Numbered from the stretch's first letter, positions 46,920 through 55,546 are shown. The stretch: 64,000 nt of DNA from Mesobacillus subterraneus (GCF_020524355.2 NZ_CP129019.1:62001-126000); one strand, 5' to 3'. Numbers and translations are program-made. The notes: a model not told the origin generated them from the sequence alone.

Positions 46920-47603
46920 ATGACAACAAAGATTGTCATTATTGACGACCATCAACTTTTCAGAGAAGGGGTAAAACGGATCCTTGATTTTGAACCGTCA
47001 TTCAAAGTGGTTGCAGAAGGTGATGACGGCAGCGAAGCTATTTCGCTAGTAGAGCAGCACCAGCCAGATGTAATCATCATGGATATCAATATGCCTAATA
47101 CGAATGGTGTTGAAGCGACCGGTGAATTGATTGAGAAATATCCTGAAGCTAAAGTCATCATCTTATCAATTCACGATGACGAAAACTATGTGACTCATGC
47201 TTTGAAGACAGGGGCAACAGGCTATTTATTAAAAGAGATGGATGCAGACGCACTGGTTGAAGCAGTTAAAGTGGTTGCTGATGGCGGTTCATACTTGCAT
47301 CCGCGAGTCACACACAATCTGGTGAAAGAATATCGCCGATTATCCGCGGATGAGCGTGGATCTGATAAGTACATATCCCCGGTTGAAATTCGCCGGCCAC
47401 TCCACCTGCTGACTCGCCGTGAATGCGAAGTCCTTCAGCTTCTTGCTGATGGCAAGAGTAACAGAGGCATTGGCGAAGCGCTATTCATCAGTGAGAAGAC
47501 AGTTAAGAACCATGTAAGCAACATCCTGCAAAAAATGAATGTAAATGATCGTACTCAGGCTGTAGTCGTTGCAATCAAGAACGGTTGGGTTGAAGTAAGA
47601 TAA
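46920..47603 (+). CDS. degU: Response regulator DegU
   Basis: 227-residue NarL/FixJ-type regulator. The receiver domain (1-120) has the acidic pair near residues 9-10 and the phosphate-acceptor Asp55 ([13 protein letters not shown]). The LuxR-type HTH at about 160-222 has [18 protein letters not shown] and [16 protein letters not shown]. Phosphorylated by DegS, it controls exoenzymes, competence, motility and biofilm in B. subtilis. It follows degS by 58 bases with GGGAGG before the ATG. Confidence 0.97.
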   Translation: MTTKIVIIDDHQLFREGVKRILDFEPSFKVVAEGDDGSEAISLVEQHQPDVIIMDINMPNTNGVEATGELIEKYPEAKVIILSIHDDENYVTHALKTGATGYLLKEMDADALVEAVKVVADGGSYLHPRVTHNLVKEYRRLSADERGSDKYISPVEIRRPLHLLTRRECEVLQLLADGKSNRGIGEALFISEKTVKNHVSNILQKMNVNDRTQAVVVAIKNGWVEVR

Positions 47604-47636
47604 TCTTCTTAAAAAACCTTTAGAGGAACCACATTT

Positions 47637-47671
47637 GTCGAATCGACAGATGTGGTTTTTTGTCGATTACT
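47637..47671 (+). terminator. Terminator after degU
   Basis: AACCACAT...ATGTGGTT with inner TGTCGA/TCGACA pairing, followed by T6, about 35 bases after the stop codon. Confidence 0.88.
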
Positions 47672-47776
47672 GTACGAATATGTTGGAAAAATACGACAGA
47701 AATATCACCGTGGATTTACAAAAATTTTATAAATTCCGATATAATTAGAGAAACGATTACAGAAAGGGTGGTCACA

Positions 47777-47929
47777 ATTACTTTACTTTGGGAACTGTCA
47801 GATGAAAAACTAATCGAAGCATACCAACAGGCTACTCTATTGAATTTAGATGAACCCTTTATAGAAATGTTAATAGAAGAGTTAGATACCAGAGGACTTG
47901 AGATTAAAATTAATGCATATGTTTCATAA
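47777..47929 (+). CDS. sda: Sda-like sporulation histidine-kinase inhibitor
   Basis: A short coding region reading LLWELSDEKLIEAYQQATLL followed by NLDEPFIEMLIEELDTRGLE is a clear match to the helical-hairpin protein Sda (family pattern LSDELLIESYxKAxxLxLxxDFIxLIxxEIxRR). Sda binds the sporulation kinase KinA and blocks phosphorelay when DNA replication is perturbed. No ATG/GTG/TTG fits well. AAAGGGTGGT lies five bases before an ATT codon at 47777, which is my best start; GTG at 47768 overlaps the ribosome-binding site. The place between degU and degV differs from B. subtilis, where sda lies elsewhere, so this may be a paralogue. Confidence 0.72.
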   Translation: MTLLWELSDEKLIEAYQQATLLNLDEPFIEMLIEELDTRGLEIKINAYVS

Positions 47930-47933
47930 GTTT

Positions 47934-47965
47934 GAACGCTGCGCAATCGATTGCCAGCGTTTTTC
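47934..47965 (+). terminator. Terminator after the sda-like gene
   Basis: AACGCTG / CAGCGTT with inner GCAATC/GATTGC pairing and TTTTT, starting five bases after the stop codon, which supports the short gene as real. Confidence 0.85.
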
Positions 47966-48307
47966 ATCTGAGACGTCCTGGCCTCGTTGCATGGAAGAGT
48001 TCATTTTCCCGGTAGTGAATGGGAAGAAAAGGTCCTCTAGCAAAGTTAGATATGACCTAAACGGTATACGGACTTCAAAAAAGTCACATAGAAAAGGTCC
48101 TTCCCTTAGACTGAGCTCAAACCAGATAGTTCACTCTCCTTCAAGACTCCAACCAAAAAGTCACCATAAAGATGTATTCTCCTTTACTAACTAGCTTTAA
48201 AAACTCTTTACAAAATTGTTTTCCTGAAAGAATGCATTTTGCAGGAAGTTCATATAAAATGGGAATGTACAATCTGTAGAGAAAAACATAAGGATGGTAA
48301 TATAATA
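47966..48307. other. 340-bp gap between sda-like gene and degV
   Basis: A plus-strand frame (47898-48194) crosses the sda terminator and has no start site, so I do not accept it as a gene. The 3' part must carry the degV promoter; I cannot single it out. Confidence 0.5.
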
Positions 48308-49147
48308 ATGAAAACGGCAGTTATCACGGATAGCACTGCGTACATCCCGAAGGAGTTACGGGAGAAATGGAATATCCACATGATTCCGTTGAGCGTGATT
48401 TTCGATCATGAGACATATAGAGAAGAAATAGATATTAGTGCTGAAGAGTTTTATGAGGAAGTGAAGCAGCGCGAGCTACCCACAACGTCGATGCCACCAA
48501 TTGGTGAGTTCGTCGAGCTTTTTGAAAAATTGGCTAAGGATTACGATTCGGTCATCAGCATCCATTTGTCCAGCGGTATTAGCGGCACGTACCAGGGTGC
48601 TGTGAGTGCAGGCGAAATGGTTGAGGGTATAAAAGTATATCCATTTGATTCCGAAATCAGCGCAATGGTCCAAGGTTTCTATGCTCTGGAAGCTGCAGAA
48701 CTGGCTGAGCAGGGTGTGGAGCCTGAGAAGATCATCGAGCGTTTGAATGAAGTGAAGAAATCCATCCGTGCTTACTTCATGGTGGATGATTTAAGTCACC
48801 TTCAGCGCGGCGGCCGGTTATCCAGTGCCCAGGCACTGATTGGAAGCCTGTTGCAGGTGAAGCCTTTGCTTCATTTTGAGGACAAGAAGATTGTTCCGTA
48901 TGAAAAGGTCCGTACACGTAAAAAAGCAATGAACCGGGTCGTCGAATTGTTAGCGGAAGATGCGAACAGCGGCGGCGAGTACCGCGCGGTCGTCATCCAT
49001 GCCAATCGTGAAGCAGAAGCACTTGAATGGAAAAGCGAGCTGGAAGCTCAATTCCCGAATGTTGAATTCATGTTAAGCTACTTCGGTCCGGTCATCGGAA
49101 CCCATCTTGGAGAAGGATCGATGGGGATGGGCTGGTACAAGAAGTAA
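48308..49147 (+). CDS. degV: DegV family fatty-acid-binding protein
   Basis: 279-residue DegV/FakB-fold protein that binds a fatty acid for phosphorylation by FakA-type kinase. Typical parts: AVITDSTAYIPKELREKW, TTSMPPIGEFVELFEKL (Thr-Ser of the ligand pocket), SIHLSSGISGTYQGA, SMVQGFYALEAAE-type region, DDLSHLQRGGRLSSAQALIG and FGPVIGTHLGEGSMG. The start is ATG 48308, as AAGGATGG lies about ten bases upstream; the longer frame lacks a ribosome-binding site. The position after degSU and before comFA is conserved with B. subtilis. Confidence 0.93.
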   Translation: MKTAVITDSTAYIPKELREKWNIHMIPLSVIFDHETYREEIDISAEEFYEEVKQRELPTTSMPPIGEFVELFEKLAKDYDSVISIHLSSGISGTYQGAVSAGEMVEGIKVYPFDSEISAMVQGFYALEAAELAEQGVEPEKIIERLNEVKKSIRAYFMVDDLSHLQRGGRLSSAQALIGSLLQVKPLLHFEDKKIVPYEKVRTRKKAMNRVVELLAEDANSGGEYRAVVIHANREAEALEWKSELEAQFPNVEFMLSYFGPVIGTHLGEGSMGMGWYKK

Positions 49148-49175
49148 CGACGGAAAAGGTCTTACAACCATGATG

Positions 49176-49211
49176 AAGCGCCAGGTCTGTGTATAGGATT
49201 TGGCGTTTTTC
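49176..49211 (+). terminator. Terminator after degV
   Basis: AAGCGCCA and TGGCGTTTTT pair around a 17-base loop and end in T5 C TTCTTT. Confidence 0.75.
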
Positions 49212-49215
49212 TTCT

Positions 49216-49508
49216 TTATCCACATAAAAATAGTGGTTATCAACAAAATGCTGCACTTGTTAACAAGCAGTTTACACTTCCTCTTAACTTACCCACAACA
49301 ATAAACGCTTACATCCACATAAACAGGTACTTATCAACAAAATAACCCACATTATACACAGGAAAACATTGTTATCCACATATAAATCCACAAAAGGCTG
49401 TGATTAACTTTGATAAAAGAAGAAAAATTAATCCCCAACACTGAATATTCTGTTGATGAACGGGTATTCACCCTCATGGAAGTTCCTCAGTCCCCCTTGT
49501 TATCCACA
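49216..49508 (+). promoter_or_regulatory. DnaA-box cluster upstream of and into comFA
   Basis: Perfect boxes TTATCCACA lie at 49216, 49372 and 49500 (first bases). One-mismatch boxes are at 49237 and 49331 (TTATCAACA), 49289 (TTACCCACA) and 49352 (TTATACACA). Two-mismatch boxes are at 49311, 49343 and 49384. All ten are on the same strand within about 290 bp. A further perfect box is inside comFA at 49986. Such density is far above chance and resembles DnaA-box clusters that bind or titrate DnaA. It may also regulate the comF operon. Confidence 0.8.
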
Positions 49509-50891
49509 GATCGTTTTTTTCAATATAATCCCCAACTGCAAGAAACGCTGACGGGGAAACAGCTTCTGCTTGAGGAATTGCCTGTTTCGAAGGAGGAAAT
49601 ACAGAAGCACCATGACCATGGGTATGTAATTTATCGAAACGGTATCAATCGAGAGCGATTGTCCTGCACAAGATGCGGCACGACAGATCCTTCGTGGTTT
49701 GCGGAGTTTCCCTGTGTGCGTTGTGGAAAAGTAGAGCTCTACTGCCGGAAGTGTTTGATGATGGGGAGGGTGAGTGAGTGTACGCTGCTTGTCAGCTGGG
49801 CAGGTCCAATGCTGGACTTTGAAAAAATTTCAGAACCGCTTCGTTGGGGAGGGCAATTATCAGCAGGACAGAAGGCTGCTTCCCGACGAGTTGCGGAAGC
49901 TGTGGGAAACTCAGCAGAGCTACTGGTATGGGCAGTTGCAGGGGCTGGTAAAACGGAAGTGTTATTTGCCGGAATCGCCCAGGCTTTATCCACAGGCAAG
50001 CGGGTATGCGTGGCGACGCCAAGGACAGATGTGGTTCTTGAGCTGGCTCCTCGTTTTCAAAAGGTTTTCCCGGATTTAAAGGTTGCCGCTCTCTATGGTG
50101 GGAGTGAAGACCGCGATCAATTTGCTCAGCTTACTATCGCGACAACGCATCAGCTGCTCCGCTTTTACAGGGCGTTCGACGTTATGATTGTGGATGAAGT
50201 CGATGCCTTCCCTTATTCCATTGATGAAACCCTTCAATATGCCGTGCAGCAATCCAGAAAACCAACTTCCTCCTTGATTTATTTAACTGCAACCCCAAAC
50301 AAACAATGGCAAAAAGAATGCCGGATAGGAAAATGGGATTTCGTCACTATACCTGCTCGATACCACCGACATCCATTGCCTGTGCCTAGATTTGAATGGT
50401 CAGGGAACTGGGAGAAAAAGCTATCTAAGCGCAAACTTCCCCCGAATATCATTAAGTGGGTAGAAGCTAGATTAGCGAGCGGGAAACAAGCATTGATTTT
50501 TGCCCCGAAGATCACCGCCATGAAAAAAATCCTCACGATCCTTCTTCAGTTAAATCCTCTCTTTGAATCAGTCCATGCTGAAGATCCAGACAGAAAAGAT
50601 AAAGTAATGAAACTCAGAAATAAAAATATCACCATATTGCTCACCACCACTATTCTTGAACGGGGTGTTACCATCCCTAATATCGATGTAGCTGTCATCG
50701 GCTCAGAGGACAGGATTTTTACCGAGAGCGCTCTTGTTCAGATTGCCGGGAGAGCGGGGAGAAGTGCGGAATACCCGTCAGGTGATGTGACATTTTTTCA
50801 TTATGGCAAAACAGAAGCGATGATGAGTGCTCGCAGTCAAATTATGATGATGAACAGAGAAGGCGTAAAAAAAGGACTGATTGATGTATGA
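49410..50891 (+). CDS. comFA: ComFA, ATP-dependent DNA translocase of competence
   Basis: 493-residue DEAD-box-like ATPase that drives single-stranded DNA into the cytoplasm during transformation. A four-cysteine zinc motif (CTRCGTTD ... CVRC ... YCRKC) lies near residues 88-115. Walker A is VAGAGKTEVLFAG (about 177), Walker B VDEVDAFPYS, and motif VI IAGRAGRSAEYPSGDVTFF. The start is TTG at 49410, with AGGCTGTGAT just before it. It overlaps comFC by four bases. DnaA boxes lie in its promoter and 5' coding part. Confidence 0.95.
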   Translation: MIKEEKLIPNTEYSVDERVFTLMEVPQSPLLSTDRFFQYNPQLQETLTGKQLLLEELPVSKEEIQKHHDHGYVIYRNGINRERLSCTRCGTTDPSWFAEFPCVRCGKVELYCRKCLMMGRVSECTLLVSWAGPMLDFEKISEPLRWGGQLSAGQKAASRRVAEAVGNSAELLVWAVAGAGKTEVLFAGIAQALSTGKRVCVATPRTDVVLELAPRFQKVFPDLKVAALYGGSEDRDQFAQLTIATTHQLLRFYRAFDVMIVDEVDAFPYSIDETLQYAVQQSRKPTSSLIYLTATPNKQWQKECRIGKWDFVTIPARYHRHPLPVPRFEWSGNWEKKLSKRKLPPNIIKWVEARLASGKQALIFAPKITAMKKILTILLQLNPLFESVHAEDPDRKDKVMKLRNKNITILLTTTILERGVTIPNIDVAVIGSEDRIFTESALVQIAGRAGRSAEYPSGDVTFFHYGKTEAMMSARSQIMMMNREGVKKGLIDV

Positions 50892-51595
50892 ATAGGAATC
50901 GTTGTCTGATATGCCATGCTGAGATTGAATATGCTTTGTCATGGAGGGCTCTTTTTGGGAATGAAGATGCGCCAAAGGTTTGTGGAGAATGCGAAGATGA
51001 CTTTACGCTAATCACAGGGGAAATATGTGAAATGTGCGGCAGGCCATTTGCCTTTTTGCAAGAGGAGTATAGAGTGGAGAATGTATGCTTTGATTGCAAG
51101 CGATGGGAGGAGGACGAGCATTGGAGCGGGAGCCTTGATCAAAGTCGTTCGCTGTATCGCTATAACGATTTTGCAAAAGACGTGATTGCAAAATTCAAAT
51201 TCCGCGGGGACTATGTGCTAGCAGAAGTTTTTGCTCCAGATCTAAAGGAGGCTTTGCAAGCTTACCAATATGATTATATTGTACCGATCCCGCTAAGCGA
51301 AGAACGACTCTACGAAAGAGGCTTTAATCAGGCAGAAGCTCTTATCACCACTGCTGGTCTCGAACCAACACACCTCCTCTCCAGAATCCACACCGAAAAA
51401 CAGTCAAAAAAATCGCGTTCAGAACGAATTCATTTGCAGCAAGTATTCAAATTGGATACAAGTCTAAATCTTGACAGTAAAACAATCTTACTAATTGACG
51501 ATATATATACCACAGGCTCAACGCTGAGACATGCAGCCAAAATATTGAAAGAAAACGGAGCGGCGAAGGTGTATTCATTCACTTTGGCACGCTAG
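50888..51595 (+). CDS. comFC: ComFC, phosphoribosyltransferase-like competence protein
   Basis: 235-residue ComF/GntX protein with an N-terminal Cys zinc-finger part (CLICHAEIEYALSW, CGECEDD, CEMCGRPF, CFDCKRW) and a C-terminal PRTase domain with the PRPP loop ILLIDDIYTTGSTLRHAA and ERGFNQAEAL. It interacts with ComFA in DNA uptake. The start ATG overlaps the comFA stop (ATGA). The small comFB gene that lies between them in B. subtilis is absent here. Confidence 0.95.
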   Translation: MNRNRCLICHAEIEYALSWRALFGNEDAPKVCGECEDDFTLITGEICEMCGRPFAFLQEEYRVENVCFDCKRWEEDEHWSGSLDQSRSLYRYNDFAKDVIAKFKFRGDYVLAEVFAPDLKEALQAYQYDYIVPIPLSEERLYERGFNQAEALITTAGLEPTHLLSRIHTEKQSKKSRSERIHLQQVFKLDTSLNLDSKTILLIDDIYTTGSTLRHAAKILKENGAAKVYSFTLAR

Positions 51596-51623
51596 ATGAG
51601 ATATTATTGAAGGAGGAAGGACA

Positions 51624-52025
51624 TTGGACCTTCAAAATTGCCCTAAATGCGATTCGCTTTATGTCAAAAATAAATTTCGTGATGTATGTGAAAAATGCTG
51701 GAGAGAAGAAGAGGCAGCATATGATACTGTGGCTAAATACATGAGGAAGCGGGAGAACCGTGCAGCGACCGTCGTGCAAGTTGTGGAAGCGACAGGTGTC
51801 CAGGAAGACTTGATATTAAAATTCATCAGGTCTGGTAGGTTCCAGCTGACTCAATTTCCTAATTTCGGTTATCCTTGTGATAAGTGTGGTGCGGTGATTC
51901 GTGAAGGCAGGCTCTGCGCGTCGTGCGCGGGAGAGCTTATGGCTGACTTGCGCACAGTTCAAAAAGAAGAGCAGCGAAAGAAAGAACTGGCAAAGCGTGC
52001 GACTTTTTTCACACACCGAGATTAG
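51624..52025 (+). CDS. yvyF: YvyF, flagellar-operon zinc-finger protein
   Basis: 133-residue protein of the flagellar-region family (YvyF). Two zinc ribbons flank a helical HTH-like middle: CPKC...CEKC near the N-terminus and CDKC...CASC near residues 92-112. The start is TTG at 51624, directly after AAGGAGGAAGGACA. It lies 28 bases after comFC. The molecular role is not established; its place beside flgM suggests a regulatory function in late flagellar gene expression. Confidence 0.9.
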   Translation: MDLQNCPKCDSLYVKNKFRDVCEKCWREEEAAYDTVAKYMRKRENRAATVVQVVEATGVQEDLILKFIRSGRFQLTQFPNFGYPCDKCGAVIREGRLCASCAGELMADLRTVQKEEQRKKELAKRATFFTHRD

Positions 52026-52039
52026 GTGAAAAGAATTAT

Positions 52040-52066
52040 TAAATATGTGCTTATGATTGCCGATAA
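52040..52066 (+). promoter_or_regulatory. Sigma-D promoter of flgM
   Basis: TAAA, a 15-base spacer and GCCGATAA match the flagellar sigma-D consensus (TAAA-N15-GCCGATAT) almost exactly, 38 bases before the flgM ATG. Confidence 0.88.
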
Positions 52067-52103
52067 TATAAGTAGAAATCGTTCTGAAAGTGAGGTTTAG
52101 ACG

Positions 52104-52373
52104 ATGAAAATTAACAATAATATAGGCCCATCAGGGATCAATCCATATAAGCGCCAGATGAACAAACTGGATGCAGCAGCAAACACCCAAAATAAAAAGG
52201 CTGATAAAGTAGAGATTTCTTCGACTGCAAAAGAAATGCAGCAGCTTTCCCAGGTTTCTTTGGATCGGAAGCAAAAGGTTGAGGAATTGAAAATCCAGGT
52301 GGAAAACGGTACGTATAAACTGGATTCAAAAGAAACAGCAAAGAGTATACTGAATTTCTATCATAAAAAATAG
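52104..52373 (+). CDS. flgM: Anti-sigma-D factor FlgM
   Basis: 89-residue FlgM. It binds and inhibits sigma-D until the hook-basal body is complete. The start MKINNNIGPSGINPYKRQMN and the C-terminal helix ERKQKVEELK-type segment (VSLDRKQKVEELKIQVENGTYKLDSKETAKSILNF) are typical. AGTGAGG precedes the ATG. The sigma-D promoter directly upstream gives the expected autoregulatory loop. Confidence 0.95.
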   Translation: MKINNNIGPSGINPYKRQMNKLDAAANTQNKKADKVEISSTAKEMQQLSQVSLDRKQKVEELKIQVENGTYKLDSKETAKSILNFYHKK

Positions 52374-52380
52374 AAGAAAT

Positions 52381-52405
52381 ACTCGTCCGATGACGAGTGC
52401 TTCTT
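52381..52405 (+). terminator. Possible terminator after flgM
   Basis: ACTCGTC-CGAT-GACGAGT stem followed by a weak T-rich stretch (GCTTCTTTAT). Read-through to flgN is likely. Confidence 0.4.
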
Positions 52406-52436
52406 TATGCTAAAAAGGTGAAGTTTTCAACCTGGA

Positions 52437-52549
52437 GTAGTGTCTAGCCCCAGCACCTAGCCCCTTGCCCGCCCAATGAAGTCAAAGAGCGACTTCCATG
52501 GTCGGTCCTCCAGAGCTTGTCGGGGCTAACCAAGGTGCTTGCGCTTTTC
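52437..52549. repeat. Bacillaceae-type intergenic repeat element
   Basis: The stretch running from GTGTCTAGCCCCAGCACCTAG to GTCGGGGCTAACCAAGGTGC and ending TTGCGCTTTTC has the form of a dispersed element I recognise from many Bacillus intergenic regions. Its ends can pair (AGCACCT/AGGTGCT, TAGCCCC/GGGGCTA). It lies between flgM and flgN and ends a few bases before the flgN ribosome-binding site. Confidence 0.7.
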
Positions 52550-52567
52550 ACAGAAGGAGGGCAGTCC

Positions 52568-53038
52568 ATGTCTGCTGAATCACTTACTGTCATCATGAAT
52601 AAAATGCTTAAATTGCATAAAAGCCTTTACGAATTGACCGTAAAGAAAACGGATATCGTGAAAAAAGGAGACACAGCTGCCCTCGATCAGCTTTTGAAAG
52701 ATGAGCAGGCGCATATGGCGGTGATCAATAAACTGGAGCAAGAGCGGCAGGCGGTGTCTAAAAGTATTTTCCCTGATGCGTCTCTACAGGAGATAGCCGA
52801 GGAACATCCTGCGGAGAAAGATCAGCTGTTAACAATTAAAGCAGAACTATTAAAGGTCATTTCAGAAATAAAGGCTCGAAATGAATTGAATCAGCAATTG
52901 ATCCATCAGTCACTGCAATTCATCAATTTTTCAAAAAGTCTTGTGATGCCGCAGGAAAAGGAAATCAATTACGGACCACCAGCCGGCAAAAAAGCAAAGC
53001 CTGGTCAATCACCGGGAATGTTCAACTCAAAAGCATAA
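52568..53038 (+). CDS. flgN: FlgN, chaperone for hook-filament junction proteins
   Basis: 156-residue all-helical FlgN/YvyG protein, export chaperone for FlgK and FlgL. Helical segments include LTVIMNKMLKLHKSLYELTV and ARNELNQQLIHQSLQFINF. The true start is ATG 52568, after AAGGAGGG; a longer frame runs into the repeat element and is not credible. flgK follows after 17 bases. Confidence 0.92.
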   Translation: MSAESLTVIMNKMLKLHKSLYELTVKKTDIVKKGDTAALDQLLKDEQAHMAVINKLEQERQAVSKSIFPDASLQEIAEEHPAEKDQLLTIKAELLKVISEIKARNELNQQLIHQSLQFINFSKSLVMPQEKEINYGPPAGKKAKPGQSPGMFNSKA

Positions 53039-53055
53039 TATTTGGAGGAACGAAA

Positions 53056-54603
53056 ATGCGTTCAACCTTTATGGGATTAGAAACAGCGCGCCGCGGAATG
53101 TTCACGCAGCAGAGCGCTTTGCATACAACAGGACACAATATATCAAATGCCAACACGCCTGGTTACACACGCCAGCGTATTAATTTCGAACAGACAGAGC
53201 CATACCCGAATGCATCATTAAATCGACCTCAGATTCCCGGTCAGGTTGGTACAGGTGTCAAGGCTGGGTCGATTCAGCGTGTGAGGGAAAGCTTTTTGGA
53301 TATCCAGTACCGCAGTGAAAATAATAAATTGGGATACTGGGAAACTAGGGCAGAGGCTTATAACAAACTTGAGGAAGTGCTGAATGAGCCTTCCGAGTCA
53401 GGCCTTTCCAAAACAATGGACCAGTTCTGGCAGTCGCTGCAGGATTTAGCGGTGAACCCGACGAATCCTGGAGCGCGATCTGTCGTTCGTCAGCGTGGAA
53501 TTGCAGTAGCTGAAACGTTCAATTATCTTCATAATTCTCTTTCTTCCATTAAAAGAGATTTGAAGAATGAGGTTTCTGTTACTGAAAAAGAAATCAATTC
53601 GTTAACTTATCAGATTAGTAAGATTAACGGTCAGATAGCAGATGTCGAACCACATGGATATTTGCCAAATGATTTATATGATGAGCGCGACCGTTTGATC
53701 GATCAATTAGCGTCACTGGTGAATATTAAAGTTGATTACACAAACTCAGGTGGCGGCTCACTTAAAATGGCTGATGGACAGGCAGTCATCAAGATGGTCA
53801 GTGACAGCGGGAAAGAGCTAGGGATCCTTGTCAGCGGTGACCGTAATAACAACCTGACTGTAAACTTTGATGGCGCTGATGAATCGGTTAAGACGTTATC
53901 TATTGGCGATTCTAAGTTTAACTTTACAGAATTAAATTCAACAGGAAAGCTTAAAGCTTTAGTAGATTCATATGGGTATGAAGCAAATGGCAAGGTGGCT
54001 GGAGTTTATCCTGAAATGATGACTGAGTTGGATAACCTTGCATTTACCTTTGCGACGGAGTTTAACAATGTGCACAAGGATGGAATGAGCCCGAATGACA
54101 TTGCTAACAAGACGAAGGCTGGTAACGCATTTTTTGCTGATTCCGAGAATGCTGATCTTCAACGTAAAGGGTTCGCAAGCAGGATTCAGTTGGCAGATGC
54201 AATCAATCAGAGCTTGGATAACATCGCAACTGCTGATGGGTCAGACATTGCGAATGCGACAATCGGTGATTCTACGAATATCTTAAAGCTTGCAAATATC
54301 ATTAATGATAATTTTGATTATGCCGGAGATAACGAACAAGCCAACTTCCGTAATTACTATGAAGGTGTAATCGGCGGCATGGCAGTTAAGTCGCAAGAAG
54401 CTGTCCGGCTTACTCAAAATAGCGGCTCACTGAGAGAGTCGGTGGAAAATCGCCGGAAGTCAGTCAGCTCAGTATCGTTAGACGAAGAAATGACAAATAT
54501 GATCCAGTTCCAGCATGCCTACAACGCATCAGCCCGGATGATTACCCTCCAGGACGAAATGCTCGATAAAATCATCAACGGCATGGGAACCGCAGGAAGA
54601 TAG
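53056..54603 (+). CDS. flgK: Hook-associated protein FlgK (HAP1)
   Basis: 515-residue hook-filament junction protein. The N-terminal D0/D1 helix has the flagellar rod/hook signature (ARRGMFTQQSALHTTGHNIS, NANTPGYTRQR). The C-terminal D0 helix ends with VSLDEEMTNMIQFQHAYNAS and ARMITLQDEMLDKIINGMG. TTGGAGGA precedes the ATG. It is followed by flgL after 10 bases. Confidence 0.97.
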   Translation: MRSTFMGLETARRGMFTQQSALHTTGHNISNANTPGYTRQRINFEQTEPYPNASLNRPQIPGQVGTGVKAGSIQRVRESFLDIQYRSENNKLGYWETRAEAYNKLEEVLNEPSESGLSKTMDQFWQSLQDLAVNPTNPGARSVVRQRGIAVAETFNYLHNSLSSIKRDLKNEVSVTEKEINSLTYQISKINGQIADVEPHGYLPNDLYDERDRLIDQLASLVNIKVDYTNSGGGSLKMADGQAVIKMVSDSGKELGILVSGDRNNNLTVNFDGADESVKTLSIGDSKFNFTELNSTGKLKALVDSYGYEANGKVAGVYPEMMTELDNLAFTFATEFNNVHKDGMSPNDIANKTKAGNAFFADSENADLQRKGFASRIQLADAINQSLDNIATADGSDIANATIGDSTNILKLANIINDNFDYAGDNEQANFRNYYEGVIGGMAVKSQEAVRLTQNSGSLRESVENRRKSVSSVSLDEEMTNMIQFQHAYNASARMITLQDEMLDKIINGMGTAGR

Positions 54604-54613
54604 GTGAAATGAA

Positions 54614-55504
54614 ATGCGCATAACACAATCAATGCTTTCTTCCAATTCATTGAGAAACTTGAGCGAAAGCTACCGCCGTATGGGGCAGTACCAAGATCAG
54701 CTTTCTACAGGTAAAAAAATTACTAAGCCTTCCGATGATCCGGTTGTAGCGATGAAAGGGATGTTTTATCGCTCAGGATTGACTGAAGTTGAGCAGTATA
54801 AGCGGAACCTTTCTGAACTTTATTTGTGGATGGAGAATTCTGAAGCTGGGATTGAACAGGCTAATAATGGTTTGCAGCGAGTTCGTGAGCTGGTTATTCA
54901 GGGGAAGACTGGATCATTGAGTCCTACGGACCGAGAGGCGATTGCCCGTGAGGTTGAACAAATTAAAAACGATCTGGTACAGGTAGCTAACACGCAAGTT
55001 TCCTGCCGATACATTTATCATGGGACTGATACTGACAATCCGCCAGTACCAAATGGAAATCCTCCAACCGTTGCTGCAAACCTTGCCGACCCAGCCATTA
55101 ATACTTATAAGGTTGAGATTTCACGTGGTGTCTCATTAAGAGCCAATGTGAATCCGGCAAATGTATTTAACCAGGAAATGTTTGATGTAGTACAGGGAAT
55201 CCAGACTGCACTGGAGCAAGCTAAGCCTGCTGACTTAGATGGCTTGCTTGGAAGACTAGATAATGCAATGGACAGTCTTTCTGCTGAACGTTCAGAGCTT
55301 GGGGCTCGCTACAACCGTCTTGAAATGATTGATGACCGTATTAGCCAGCAGGAAGTAATGGCTAATAGAGTTCTCTCAGATAATGAAGACGCTGATATTG
55401 AGCGTGTCATTACCGATTTAAAGACACAAGAAAGTGTCCATCGGGCTGCGCTTGGAGTCGGTGCCCGTATTCTGCAGCCGACGCTATTAGACTTTTTAAG
55501 ATAA
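54614..55504 (+). CDS. flgL: Hook-associated protein FlgL (HAP3)
   Basis: 296-residue junction protein with flagellin-like terminal helices: MRITQSMLSSNSLRNLSESY and QLSTGKKITKPSDDPVVAMKG at the N-terminus, and VITDLKTQESVHRAALGVGARI at the C-terminus ending LLDFLR. The ribosome-binding site is AGGTGAAAT. A terminator hairpin follows directly. Confidence 0.96.
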   Translation: MRITQSMLSSNSLRNLSESYRRMGQYQDQLSTGKKITKPSDDPVVAMKGMFYRSGLTEVEQYKRNLSELYLWMENSEAGIEQANNGLQRVRELVIQGKTGSLSPTDREAIAREVEQIKNDLVQVANTQVSCRYIYHGTDTDNPPVPNGNPPTVAANLADPAINTYKVEISRGVSLRANVNPANVFNQEMFDVVQGIQTALEQAKPADLDGLLGRLDNAMDSLSAERSELGARYNRLEMIDDRISQQEVMANRVLSDNEDADIERVITDLKTQESVHRAALGVGARILQPTLLDFLR

Positions 55505-55534
55505 GCTATTCTCACTGGGAATAGCTTTTTTTTC
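55503..55534 (+). terminator. Terminator between flgL and the yviE-like gene
   Basis: AAGCTATTC / GAATAGCTT stem with T8 tail directly after the flgL stop. It may limit transcription of fliW-csrA from the flgM-flgL unit. Confidence 0.8.
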
Positions 55535-55546
55535 TAGGAGGGATGA

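Noticed and set aside
47898..48194. Plus-strand 98-residue frame
   Set aside because: It starts within the sda-like gene and runs through its terminator; composition is not protein-like.
49216..49508. Chromosomal origin oriC
   Set aside because: Box density is origin-like, but there is no dnaA/dnaN neighbourhood and no clear AT-rich unwinding element with the DnaA-trio pattern that I could identify; a DnaA-binding cluster is the safer call.
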